A DNA stretch of 9,507 bases, from contig DIVN01000102.1 in NCBI GenBank assembly GCA_002435875.1, forward strand, positions 12,340 to 21,846, in the 5' to 3' direction. Source of the DNA: Anaerolineales bacterium UBA6131. Its GTDB lineage: Bacteria; Chloroflexota; Anaerolineae; UBA2200. Within the stretch, counting starts at the first letter, position 1. Every line of letters begins with the position of its first letter. Made by a program: the position numbers and the translations under genes. A model generated the notes under the pieces. It had not been told where the DNA came from, did not search any database, and saw only the letters and a list, made by a program, of their open reading frames with translations. Below, in pieces: positions 1 to 6,847 of this stretch.

Positions 1-1069
1 TGAACCCCTCGTTCAATTGGCTGCCGATGGATTGAGACAACTCCACACCTTCCTCGAGCAGCCGCCGGGCCTCTGCGTAGCGCCCAGCATCAACCAACGG
101 ACGCGCCTGGGTCTCCACAAAGGAAGACAGCACGGCTGGCGAGTTCAGTTTGCGCACTTCGACCAGCACCGCATCAGCATAGAGCTGCGCCTTGCGGTAG
201 AGGCCCAGTCGCCAGTAAAGGAGAGCCAGGTTGTTCTGCACGGTCAGGATGCGCGGTTTGAATCCGATAGACTGGAAGATGTCCAGCGCCTGCTCGAAAT
301 GGGCACGTGCGCCCGCATGGTCAGCCGTGGCAATGGCCAGCATGTTGAGCGCGACGCCTTCAAGACTCCGGTCGCCTGCCTTGCGGAAGCCGGCCAGCGC
401 CTCCTGTATATGCTGTTGCGCTTGGCGCAGGTCTCCGGCGGACTGCTCTGCCGCGGCGAGGCTGAGCAAGCTTTCTGCCTCTCCCGAGATGTCGCCTGCC
501 TCGCGACAGAGCTGTAAGGCAGTGCGGGCCCACGGGCCCAGGTGAACATAGTCGGTGGCGGAGTTCGCGTACTGGGCGCGCGTCACGGCGACGCGTGCCA
601 GCAGCCGTGCATCGCCAAGGCGAGCAGCGATCGTGTCAGCGGTCTGCAAGGCGGCAAGCGCTACCTTAAAGTCACCGCGCCAGGAGAGGCGGTCTGCCAG
701 TGCGACCAGGGCTCGTACCCTCCGAGCTTCGTCCCCTGCCTTCTGGGCCAATGCTTCCGCCTGGCGCACGTCGGCAATCTGCGCATCCAAGTCGCCAAGC
801 CGCCCATAGACCTGGGCACGCGCAAGACGCAAGTCGATTTCGGCTGTGGCCAGCGGCCCGCGGGCCTCCTGCGGAACCAGTGCCAATGCTTCTGTGTAGA
901 GCTCGAGCGCCGCTTCGTTCTCGTAGCGACCGTTGGCGCGGTCGGCTCGCGCTTGCAGATCCTGCAGCTCAGCCGACACTGCGTTCTTGGCCACTGCCTC
1001 TCCCTTGGGGCTTGGGGCTCGATGCACTTTGGTCGCTGGTGCAGAGGGCGTGCCCTTGCGCTTGGTCAT
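1..1069 (-). CDS. TPR-repeat protein, C-terminus beyond the window
   Basis: Reading the minus strand from the ATG at 1069 gives 356 uninterrupted codons running off the left edge, so the gene is partial. After a basic, Pro/Ala-rich leader (about residues 1-30) the protein is all helical and built from degenerate tetratricopeptide-type repeats. Units with the typical G-x-x-x-x-A pattern are visible near residues 47-66, 86-110, 130-150, 190-231, 255-270, 287-305 and 328-348; recurring 'AGD' and 'LGD' turns mark helix-helix junctions. TPRs are protein-interaction scaffolds; no enzymatic domain is seen in this part, and no signal peptide, so it is probably cytoplasmic. Its ATG overlaps the TGA of the upstream transporter gene (ATGA), with a purine-rich AAGGGG about 7 bases upstream, implying translational coupling. 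The missing C-terminus could carry an output domain such as a nucleotide cyclase or kinase, or only more repeats. Family is clear, specific function unknown. Confidence 0.85.
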   Translation of the reverse strand, partial: MTKRKGTPSAPATKVHRAPSPKGEAVAKNAVSAELQDLQARADRANGRYENEAALELYTEALALVPQEARGPLATAEIDLRLARAQVYGRLGDLDAQIADVRQAEALAQKAGDEARRVRALVALADRLSWRGDFKVALAALQTADTIAARLGDARLLARVAVTRAQYANSATDYVHLGPWARTALQLCREAGDISGEAESLLSLAAAEQSAGDLRQAQQHIQEALAGFRKAGDRSLEGVALNMLAIATADHAGARAHFEQALDIFQSIGFKPRILTVQNNLALLYWRLGLYRKAQLYADAVLVEVRKLNSPAVLSSFVETQARPLVDAGRYAEARRLLEEGVELSQSIGSQLNEGF

Positions 1070-2871
1070 CGTTGATCCCCTTCTCCGGCACGCTGCTCAC
1101 GCAGCTCACGCAGTGCCTGCTGGTCCAGCCCTGCCAACCTTGGCCAGTCTGCCTGGTGCGTGCGCCCGAGGCGCTCAGCCGCCGTGGCCAGGAAAAGGCG
1201 GCGCAGGTCGGCATGGCCAAGCCACGTGCGGAATGTCGCAGCCGGCACGGACAGCAATGTTCCTGTTTCTTCGGCCACCACGTTGGCCGTGCGTGGCTCG
1301 CCGCTCAGGGCAGCAATCTCGCCGAAAAAGTCCCCCGGCGCCAGGCTGGAGAGGGAGCGGTAGCCGCCCGCCGCGTCCGGGGTGGCAACGCCTGCCACCG
1401 CCTTGCCGGCCAAGAGGAAGTAGACCTCATCGGCTGTGTCGCCGTGACGCACGATCGTGGCACCAGCGGGGGCCTGGCTCACCTCAGCGCTGCTGAGCAA
1501 AGCTCGCCGTTCCTCGCCACCCAGCGTGCCGAGAGCTGGCAACAAGGCGATGAGGGCGTCAAAATCAGCCAGTGCAGCCGGGCGCGCCACAAGCTGCCCG
1601 ACCGCAGCGGGGGCGCGGCGCAGGAGATCGAGCGCATGCTTCCATTCGGCTGCTGGTTGGCCCAAGCCTGGAATGACCAGTGCCCAGATGCCGGCGACCA
1701 GCAGCATCAGCGCGCCGGAGAGGTATACGAGCCGAATTGGGAAGACGTCCGCCAGGCCTGCAGCCGCCATGCCAAGCAAGAACAGCACATCGCGGCAGAC
1801 AAAGAAGGCGCTGTTGACCCGCCCGCGCATCTCACGTGGGGTATACCGCTGAATCGCTAGCGAGCGTGCAATCGAAAGTGGCGCGTTGATGAAGCCAGAG
1901 ACAGCGACAACGGCGATCGCCGGAATGACCGCGCGCATGGAGGAATAGCCAACGCCGGCGAGGGCCATGCCGATCAGGCCCAGCGCAATCCACTGCCCCT
2001 CGCGCAGCCGATCGGACACGCTGGCCATCCACAGGCTGCCGATGACAAAGCCGACCGAGGTCACGGCTTCTTGTACTCCGTACTCGAACTCTGTGGCGCC
2101 TAGCGCCTTGAGCGCGAACGGTAGCAGCAGCGTATTGGAGAGCCCAAAGGCGACAAAGACGATGGCAAAGACGACGAAAAGCGACTTGAGCATCGGCGTG
2201 GCAAGCAGCACTTTGGCGCCGGCGCGCAGGTTGCGCCCTACGGCGGCAAGGCCCGATTCGGCTGTCACGTTGAGCGCCGGGATGCGCGCGGCCAGGATCA
2301 TCGCCGCCGAGAAGACGTATGCAAAGGCGTTCAGGTAGAATGCCCACTCGATGGACATTTGTGAGGCAATGAGCCCCGAGGCGGCGAAACCAATGGCTGT
2401 CGCGCCGAAGGAGCTGATGGCCATCAGCGAGTTGGCTGCGGCCAGTTCCTCGTCCGAGGCGATCTCAGGCAGCACGGCCTCGTGCGCGGGATCGAAGAAC
2501 TGGGTCACGGCTGAGGAAAGCACTACGATGATGTAGAGCCAGGCGATGTTGTGCTGCAGCAGGGAGGGGATCAAGAAGACAAGCGCCGCGCGCGACAGGT
2601 CTGCGGCGACCATGATGCGCTTGCGATCGTAGCGGTCCACAACCACGCCGGCCAGTAGCCCAACCAGGATAGTGGGCGCTGCCGTCGCCATCAGCATCAC
2701 CCCAACGCTGGCCGCCGAGCCGGTCAGGCGGTAGACCAGGATCGAGGCGGCCAGCGAGGTCAGCGAAGCACCGATGGTCTCGACAACCTGCCCGATCCAG
2801 AGCAGGGCAAAGTTGCGGTTGCGGAAGACTGCAAACGGCGACGGGCCGCGGGACACCGCGCTTATGGTCAT
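1066..2871 (-). CDS. MFS transporter fused to C-terminal cyclic-nucleotide-binding domain
   Basis: A 601-aa protein. Residues about 12-405 form a major facilitator superfamily membrane domain of the EntS/MFS_3 type, with about ten to twelve hydrophobic helices. The loop 2-3 motif A is visible at about 71-85 (GLLAGVVVDRYDRKR). Residues about 439-560 form a cyclic-nucleotide-binding (CNB) domain. Its phosphate-binding cassette is well preserved at 513-529 (GDFFGEIAALSGEPRTA), including the Glu (518) and Arg (527) that contact the ribose and cyclic phosphate in this family. The inferred role is a drug, metabolite or siderophore efflux carrier in the inner membrane, gated or modulated by cAMP or a related nucleotide; the substrate cannot be read from sequence. 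The longest frame starts at TTG 2877, but that codon abuts the Shine-Dalgarno, whereas ATG 2871 has AAGGAG six bases upstream, so I chose 2871. The stop overlaps the start of the TPR gene. Confidence 0.93.
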   Translation of the reverse strand: MTISAVSRGPSPFAVFRNRNFALLWIGQVVETIGASLTSLAASILVYRLTGSAASVGVMLMATAAPTILVGLLAGVVVDRYDRKRIMVAADLSRAALVFLIPSLLQHNIAWLYIIVVLSSAVTQFFDPAHEAVLPEIASDEELAAANSLMAISSFGATAIGFAASGLIASQMSIEWAFYLNAFAYVFSAAMILAARIPALNVTAESGLAAVGRNLRAGAKVLLATPMLKSLFVVFAIVFVAFGLSNTLLLPFALKALGATEFEYGVQEAVTSVGFVIGSLWMASVSDRLREGQWIALGLIGMALAGVGYSSMRAVIPAIAVVAVSGFINAPLSIARSLAIQRYTPREMRGRVNSAFFVCRDVLFLLGMAAAGLADVFPIRLVYLSGALMLLVAGIWALVIPGLGQPAAEWKHALDLLRRAPAAVGQLVARPAALADFDALIALLPALGTLGGEERRALLSSAEVSQAPAGATIVRHGDTADEVYFLLAGKAVAGVATPDAAGGYRSLSSLAPGDFFGEIAALSGEPRTANVVAEETGTLLSVPAATFRTWLGHADLRRLFLATAAERLGRTHQADWPRLAGLDQQALRELREQRAGEGDQR

Positions 2872-2971
2872 TGGCAACTCCTTCGGTTCATCACAACCAT
2901 GTCATGTAGTGCGAAGTGAAGAGCCTGCTGCCGCCACGTTGAGATGCCTCGGAGGGGCTCAGCGTGACAGG
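2872..2971 (-). other. 100-bp gap between pepF-like and MFS-CNB genes
   Basis: Apart from the Shine-Dalgarno at its downstream end I see no strong hairpin with a T-run and no convincing -35/-10 pair here. The two genes could be one transcript, or the MFS-TPR pair could have its own weak promoter. Confidence 0.4.
2878..2883 (-). promoter_or_regulatory. Shine-Dalgarno AAGGAG of the MFS-CNB gene
   Basis: Minus-strand AAGGAG lies six bases before the ATG at 2871. It touches the alternative TTG at 2877, which rules that codon out as a start. Confidence 0.8.
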
Positions 2972-4735
2972 CTACTGTGTATTCTCCAGCTTCTCGATCC
3001 ACTCGGCGATCAAGTCAAAGCCACCCTGCCAGAAATCCGGTGAGCTGATGTCGAACCCGGCCTCGGAGAGAATGGCGGCGGGCGAAGCAGAGCCGCCATA
3101 GCCCAGTATCCTGAGGTAGCGGGGCTTGAACGCCTCGCCTTCCAGGCGATAGCGCTGGTAGAGAGCGAGCACCAGCAGCTGCCCAAAGCTGTAGGCGTAG
3201 GTGTAGAACGGCGTGTGATAGATATGCGGGATGAGCGTCCACTCCCAGCGGAACTCGTCTGCCACTTCCACTGCGTCGCCGAACTGCTCGGCAAGGCTCT
3301 GCTGGTAGTGCTCGGCCAGCTCGTCGCTCGTCTTGCCCTCAGCCAGGAGCCGATGGGCGTCCTGTTCAAAGATGGAGAAGTACGCCTGACGCTCAACCGT
3401 GGCGTACGCGTCGTCTACCATCGTGGCCAGTATCTCACGACGTGCCTGCGGATCCTGCTCCGACGCCAGGAGCTTTTCGGAGAGGAGCATTTCGGCAAAG
3501 ACGGAGGCCGTTTCGGCCAGCGGCGGGGTAGCGTCGAAGGTGAGCACCGAATGGCCGGCCGCCAAGACCGCGTGCACCGCGTGGCCCAGCTCATGGGCCA
3601 GAGTGGACACATCTCGCGCTTCGCCGCTAAAGTTAGTCAACACCCACGGTGTGAGCTCTGGCAGCGCCGCATAGCAGAATGCCCCTCCGCGCTTGTTTGG
3701 CCGGGCGGGCGAATCCAGATGAGCAGCCTGCAGCACGCTGCTGGCTGCGTCAGCGAGTGTGGGAGAGAAGCCCCGGAAGCAGCCCATGACTAGCTCGATG
3801 GCCTGCGCAAGCGAATACCGCCTGGCCGAAGTGGCCAAGGGCGCATAGACGTCATAGCGGCGCAGCTGTTTCCTCCCGAGCCAGCCGGCTTTGAGTTGAA
3901 AGTACCGCTGAAAGAGCGTTCGGTTGCTGCGGCACACAGAGAGCAGTGTCTCCACGACGTCATCTGGGATGTCATTCATCGTGTTCCGCGCGGAAATCGG
4001 CGACGCGAACTTGCGCAGGTCCAACATCTCCGAGTGCCAGTCGCCTACACGGTGCGAGTAGATCTGGGCCAGCACCGAACGGTGCTCCATGTATGCGCGA
4101 TACATCTCGCGGTAGGCGGCGGCGCGCACATCTGGTCTGTGGTCGCGTACATAGGCGCCGACCTCCGCCTCGGTCATCGTCCTGCGCTCGCCGTCCACCT
4201 CCATCGTGAAGGTGAACGCATTCGTAATAACGTCGTAGAGAGTCACCAGCGCATCGACGCCGTTGACGTCCTTGAGCGTGATCACGCGCTCCTCGGGCTC
4301 AGAAAGGGTAAATGGTTTCAGGCGACGCCAGGACTCCAGGAAGTAACGCCGTTCACCCGAGGCGGCGATCAGCCGCTGAGCAGCGTCGTCCGATAGGTCC
4401 TTGAACCACATGTCGAAGAACGTCATGCGGTTCTCAACAATGGCAAGTTGCTGGTCAAGGCGGTTTTGCAGGCTGAGGGAGGCCTGATCCTGGGTGTCTT
4501 CGGCAAAGCGTAAGAAGGCAAAGGCCGCCAGGCGCCGCTCAAGGCTTACCGCAGCCTCATAGGTGTCGAGCGCCTGGAGAAAAATCTCTGCGGGGATGTC
4601 GGGCAGCAGAAGTGGTCGGTACGACTCGAAACGGGTGACGATCTGCTCCAGGGAAGCAAGGCTCTGCTCCACCGGAGCGGAATCCGCCTGACCAAACAGA
4701 TCGCGCAGACTCCAACGAGCATGTTGCTCTGCCAT
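2972..4735 (-). CDS. pepF: M3 family oligoendopeptidase F-like zinc metallopeptidase
   Basis: A 587-aa protein, close to the usual length (about 590-600) of PepF-type M3B peptidases, which cut short peptides in the cytoplasm. The zinc site is visible: HELGH at residues 381-385 supplies two His ligands and the catalytic Glu. The third ligand is probably Glu408 in the downstream PPLAETAS segment (404-411). A C-terminal motif rich in His and Tyr (about 504-519, HIYHTPFYTYAYSFGQ) matches the substrate-binding region of the family. The N-terminal half (about 10-190) is the helical lid typical of M3B. No signal peptide. The frame is open back to TTG 4798, but ATG 4735 has GGGAGG five bases upstream and gives the normal family N-terminus, so I chose it. 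It is the first gene of the leftward block. The link to the transporter downstream is only positional. The gene ends with TAG. Confidence 0.93.
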   Translation of the reverse strand: MAEQHARWSLRDLFGQADSAPVEQSLASLEQIVTRFESYRPLLLPDIPAEIFLQALDTYEAAVSLERRLAAFAFLRFAEDTQDQASLSLQNRLDQQLAIVENRMTFFDMWFKDLSDDAAQRLIAASGERRYFLESWRRLKPFTLSEPEERVITLKDVNGVDALVTLYDVITNAFTFTMEVDGERRTMTEAEVGAYVRDHRPDVRAAAYREMYRAYMEHRSVLAQIYSHRVGDWHSEMLDLRKFASPISARNTMNDIPDDVVETLLSVCRSNRTLFQRYFQLKAGWLGRKQLRRYDVYAPLATSARRYSLAQAIELVMGCFRGFSPTLADAASSVLQAAHLDSPARPNKRGGAFCYAALPELTPWVLTNFSGEARDVSTLAHELGHAVHAVLAAGHSVLTFDATPPLAETASVFAEMLLSEKLLASEQDPQARREILATMVDDAYATVERQAYFSIFEQDAHRLLAEGKTSDELAEHYQQSLAEQFGDAVEVADEFRWEWTLIPHIYHTPFYTYAYSFGQLLVLALYQRYRLEGEAFKPRYLRILGYGGSASPAAILSEAGFDISSPDFWQGGFDLIAEWIEKLENTQ

Positions 4736-4740
4736 GTATG

Positions 4741-4746
4741 CCTCCC
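4741..4746 (-). promoter_or_regulatory. Shine-Dalgarno GGGAGG of the pepF-like gene
   Basis: Minus-strand GGGAGG with a five-base spacer to ATG 4735. It decides the start against the upstream in-frame TTG at 4798. Confidence 0.8.
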
Positions 4747-4769
4747 GAAGCGTAGCGCCCTTGAACTTA

Positions 4770-4798
4770 AGTATGGCGGCTGCCAGGGAAACATCCAA
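4770..4798 (-). promoter_or_regulatory. Weak candidate promoter for the leftward block
   Basis: On the minus strand TTGGAT (4798-4793) and CATACT (4775-4770) are separated by 17 bp, placing a start of transcription near 4763, about 28 bases before the pepF ATG. Both boxes match the sigma-70 consensus only partly, so this is a suggestion. Confidence 0.25.
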
Positions 4799-4818
4799 AG
4801 TCCGCAGCCCGCCCCATT

Positions 4819-4846
4819 TTGTCTCGGCCAGGACCCAGGTTATACT
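4819..4846 (+). promoter_or_regulatory. Candidate sigma-70-type promoter for the rightward block
   Basis: TTGTCT (4819-4824) and TATACT (4841-4846) are separated by 16 bp. The -10 box matches the consensus at five of six positions. Transcription would start near 4853, giving a leader of about 44 bases before the ATG at 4897. No operator-like palindrome is obvious around it. Confidence 0.45.
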
Positions 4847-4896
4847 CGCGACTAACCCGGCCAGGCCAGGGCATCATGCCACCCGCGAGGTACTCC

Positions 4897-5811
4897 ATGA
4901 CACGCTATGTTGCGCTTTCCCACATCCTCACTGACGACATCCAGTTCGCGGACGGAACCGAACTGCGCGGGCTGCTGGGAGGCGGAGCCTATGCCGTGGC
5001 TGGAATGCGCCTGTGGTCTGACAGTGTAGGCATCGTCAGCGGAGTTGGCGACGACTAGAAGAGCCTACATGGGGAGTGGTTTGCAGCCAACGGTTTTGAT
5101 ACGGCTGGGCTCCGCGTCCGCGATGCCCATACTCCACTCAACCGGATTGTCTATCTGCCCGACGGCGAGCGGACGGAGACCCCGTATTATGGGCGTCCCC
5201 ATTTCAGAATGATGTACCCCTGGCCCGCCGATGTGCCTTCCAGCTTCAAGGAGGCGTCAGGTATGTACGTCTTTGCCGATGACGCGCCAGACTACTGGGA
5301 GGCCCTCTTTGCCCTCGGCAAAGAAATGTCGGCCAGCTGGATGTGGGAGATATCGGCCTCGGCCACCAAGCCCGAGCGCAGGGAGTCTGTCCGCAAATTG
5401 CTGCCCAGGATAGGCTGCCTCTCACTCAACCGCACCGAGGCCAGGCGGATGCTGCAGACTGACTCGATGCCGGCAGCCGTGTCGATGCTTCTGGATGCGG
5501 GAGTGGGGTCTGTGGCGCTGCGCATGGGTCAGGATGGCTCGCTGGTGGCCGATGCAACAGGGAGTTATCGCATCCCCGCGTGCCAGACGCAAGTCGTCGA
5601 TCCGACTGGAGCTGGCAACGCCTACAGCGGCGCCTTCCTCGTGGGTTACTGCGAGCATCACGACATCGTAACTGCGGGCAAGTGGGGCAGCGTCGCAGCG
5701 TCGTTCATGCTTGAGCAGTACGGACTGCCTCCCAAGATTCCTGACCTGCAACCCGAAGCTCGCAAGCGGGCTGCTGCTCTGGCTGAGGAGCCAGTGAGCC
5801 TGAACCGCTAG
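4897..5811 (+). pseudogene. PfkB-family kinase (MAK32-like) interrupted by an in-frame TAG
   Basis: Starting at ATG 4897 (GAGG six bases upstream), one frame spans 304 codons to the TAG at 5809-5811, the normal size of a PfkB/ribokinase-family sugar or nucleoside kinase. Codon 54 (5056-5058) is TAG; no frame change is needed, and both sides show family sequence. Before the stop lies the Gly-rich substrate-binding segment (28-40, GGGAYAVAGMRLW) and VGDD at 50-53. After it come a conserved N-x-x-E element (LSLNRTEA, about 175-182) and the C-terminal signature DPTGAGNAYSG at 235-245. The family's catalytic base Asp (GAGD) is Asn241 here. The GGxxYA-G-x-RLW and DPTGxGN combination resembles, from memory, the fungal MAK32-like branch of PfkB, so Asn may be native to the subgroup. 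The first in-frame ATGs after the stop (5209, 5212) lack a Shine-Dalgarno and would omit the substrate site. The gene is either a recent nonsense pseudogene, a sequencing error or a read-through gene. It leads the rightward block. Confidence 0.85.
5056..5058 (+). other. In-frame amber codon (codon 54) inside the PfkB-like gene
   Basis: The frame reads GAC-GAC-TAG-AAG-AGC. The residue expected after GxGDD in relatives is probably aromatic, so TAC or TAT to TAG is a plausible one-base origin, though GAG, AAG, CAG or TGG are also one step away. Elsewhere in the window TAG ends at least three full-length genes (pepF-like, nucleoside hydrolase, second PfkB), so it works as a stop here. Confidence 0.9.
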
Positions 5812-5829
5812 GGCACAACATCTTCATCC

Positions 5830-5842
5830 AGGAGGCCATGTG
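5830..5842 (+). promoter_or_regulatory. Shine-Dalgarno and GTG start with an overlapping ATG-TGA start-stop
   Basis: AGGAGG (5830-5835) precedes the GTG start at 5840. An ATG at 5838 directly followed by TGA overlaps that GTG. Only the GTG frame is coding. The ATG-TGA may compete for initiation, but it sits only two bases from the Shine-Dalgarno, so this may be chance. Confidence 0.5.
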
Positions 5843-6787
5843 AAGCGCATTCTATTGGATTGCGACCCCGGCATTGACGATTCGACGGCGATTCTCTTTG
5901 CTATCAAATCGGGGGCGTTGCACGTCGAGGCCATCACCACGGTGTCGGGCAACCTGACCGCTGATCGAACCTGCGCCAACGCGCTCAAGACGCTCGAGCT
6001 GCTTGATGTGGATGACATTCCGGTCTCGCAAGGGACCCTGCACCCACTCGTGCGGCCTTTCCCGCGCGATCCTTTCTCCCATGGCGATGATGGGCTGGGC
6101 AATACGGCCCTGCCACCACCAAGGCTGCAACCGACCGGCAGCTTTGGTCCTGATGTCATCGTGGACACGGTCAACCGGTATCTGGGTGAGATCACCCTGG
6201 TGGCTACGGGCCCGCTGACCAATGTGGCGGTTGCCCTGACCAAGGACCCGTCGCTCGCCAAGAAAGTGCAGAGGCTCGTGGTGATCGGCGGCGCATTCGG
6301 GTTCAACCGCTGGGCCTACACCTATGCCACCGGCGACAACCCGGCCAGCGAGTGGAATATCTTCGTGGATCCCGAGGCAGCAAAGATGGTCTTTGAGTCC
6401 GGCATGCCGATTACCGCCATCGGCCTGGATGTGGCGGTGCATCCGGATATCAACTTCCGCCCGGAGCACATCGCCCGGCTGGAGGCCTCAAGCCGACGGG
6501 AGGCCAGTTACCTGCTCGAGCTGATCCGCTTTGTGCGCGACCGCAAGTTCGAAAGCTACTGCGTGCTGATCGACTCTCTGGCCATCGCCGCGGCTATCGA
6601 TCCTTCGGTCATCGAGACGCGGTCCATTCATGTCGGCATCGAGACCGAAGGTCAGCTCACGCGCGGGCAGACCGTGGCAGATATTCGCGCCAACTTCCGT
6701 TGGACGCACCTGCCCCTCATCGATGCTGCCTGCGATGTTGACTATCCACGCTTCATGAACATGCTGATCGATGCGATTACCGCCTAG
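5840..6787 (+). CDS. Inosine-uridine preferring nucleoside hydrolase family protein
   Basis: A 315-aa protein of the IUNH family, which uses a bound calcium ion to hydrolyse the N-glycosidic bond of nucleosides to base plus ribose. The N-terminal calcium and ribose motif DCDPGIDD is at residues 7-14, Asn38 follows in VSGN, HGDDGLGN lies at 81-88, ATGPLTNVA at 122-130, and the ribose-binding segment ASEWNIFVDPEA at 169-180. The last calcium-ligand Asp is Asp245 in LIDSLAIA. The position just before it, normally the proton-donating His in group I enzymes, is Ile244, so leaving-group activation and specificity may differ. The start is GTG at 5840 after AGGAGG (5830-5835); the motif's position leaves no other start. 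It follows the broken PfkB gene by 28 bases and so is probably in the same transcript. No signal peptide; cytoplasmic. Family certain, substrate unknown. Confidence 0.93.
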   Translation: MKRILLDCDPGIDDSTAILFAIKSGALHVEAITTVSGNLTADRTCANALKTLELLDVDDIPVSQGTLHPLVRPFPRDPFSHGDDGLGNTALPPPRLQPTGSFGPDVIVDTVNRYLGEITLVATGPLTNVAVALTKDPSLAKKVQRLVVIGGAFGFNRWAYTYATGDNPASEWNIFVDPEAAKMVFESGMPITAIGLDVAVHPDINFRPEHIARLEASSRREASYLLELIRFVRDRKFESYCVLIDSLAIAAAIDPSVIETRSIHVGIETEGQLTRGQTVADIRANFRWTHLPLIDAACDVDYPRFMNMLIDAITA

Positions 6788-6825
6788 CCGCCGCACGCAC
6801 ATCGCATCTGGCGAGTCGCGGCGGC
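6787..6825 (+). repeat. Perfect 8-bp inverted repeat after the nucleoside hydrolase gene
   Basis: GCCGCCGC (6787-6794) pairs perfectly with GCGGCGGC (6818-6825). The 23-base loop holds an inner TCGC/GCGA stem (6802-6805 with 6811-6814) around ATCTG. The left arm begins at the last base of the hydrolase stop codon and the right arm ends ten bases before the next Shine-Dalgarno. There is no T-run, so it is not a typical intrinsic terminator. An RNA-stability or processing hairpin, or partial attenuation, is more likely. Confidence 0.6.
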
Positions 6826-6834
6826 AAACAGCCG

Positions 6835-6839
6835 AGGAG
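6835..6839 (+). promoter_or_regulatory. Shine-Dalgarno AGGAG of the MTHFSD-like gene
   Basis: AGGAG with an eight-base spacer to ATG 6848. It overlaps the alternative GTG at 6839, which therefore is an unlikely start. Confidence 0.7.
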
Positions 6840-6847
6840 TGAAGGTG

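Noticed and set aside
700..1860. Long plus-strand open frame (386 codons) and other plus-strand frames over 17-1860
   Set aside because: They lie opposite the TPR and MFS-CNB genes, show no recognisable domains and have low-complexity Arg/Ala/Ser/Pro-rich composition, as antisense frames in GC-rich coding DNA do.
2872..2877. TTG 2877 as the MFS-CNB start
   Set aside because: It directly touches the Shine-Dalgarno; ATG 2871 has proper spacing.
4736..4798. TTG 4798 as the pepF start, adding 21 residues
   Set aside because: ATG 4735 has GGGAGG at ideal spacing and gives the usual PepF N-terminus.
5056..5058. Genome-wide reassignment of TAG, or selenocysteine/pyrrolysine insertion
   Set aside because: TAG is the natural end of several full-length genes here, selenocysteine uses TGA, and no specific pyrrolysine signal or pyl gene is visible. 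Local suppression remains possible but unsupported.
5209..5811. The 200-codon frame from ATG 5209 as an independent gene
   Set aside because: There is no Shine-Dalgarno, and the family sequence continues upstream in the same frame to codon 54, so it is the rear part of the interrupted PfkB gene.
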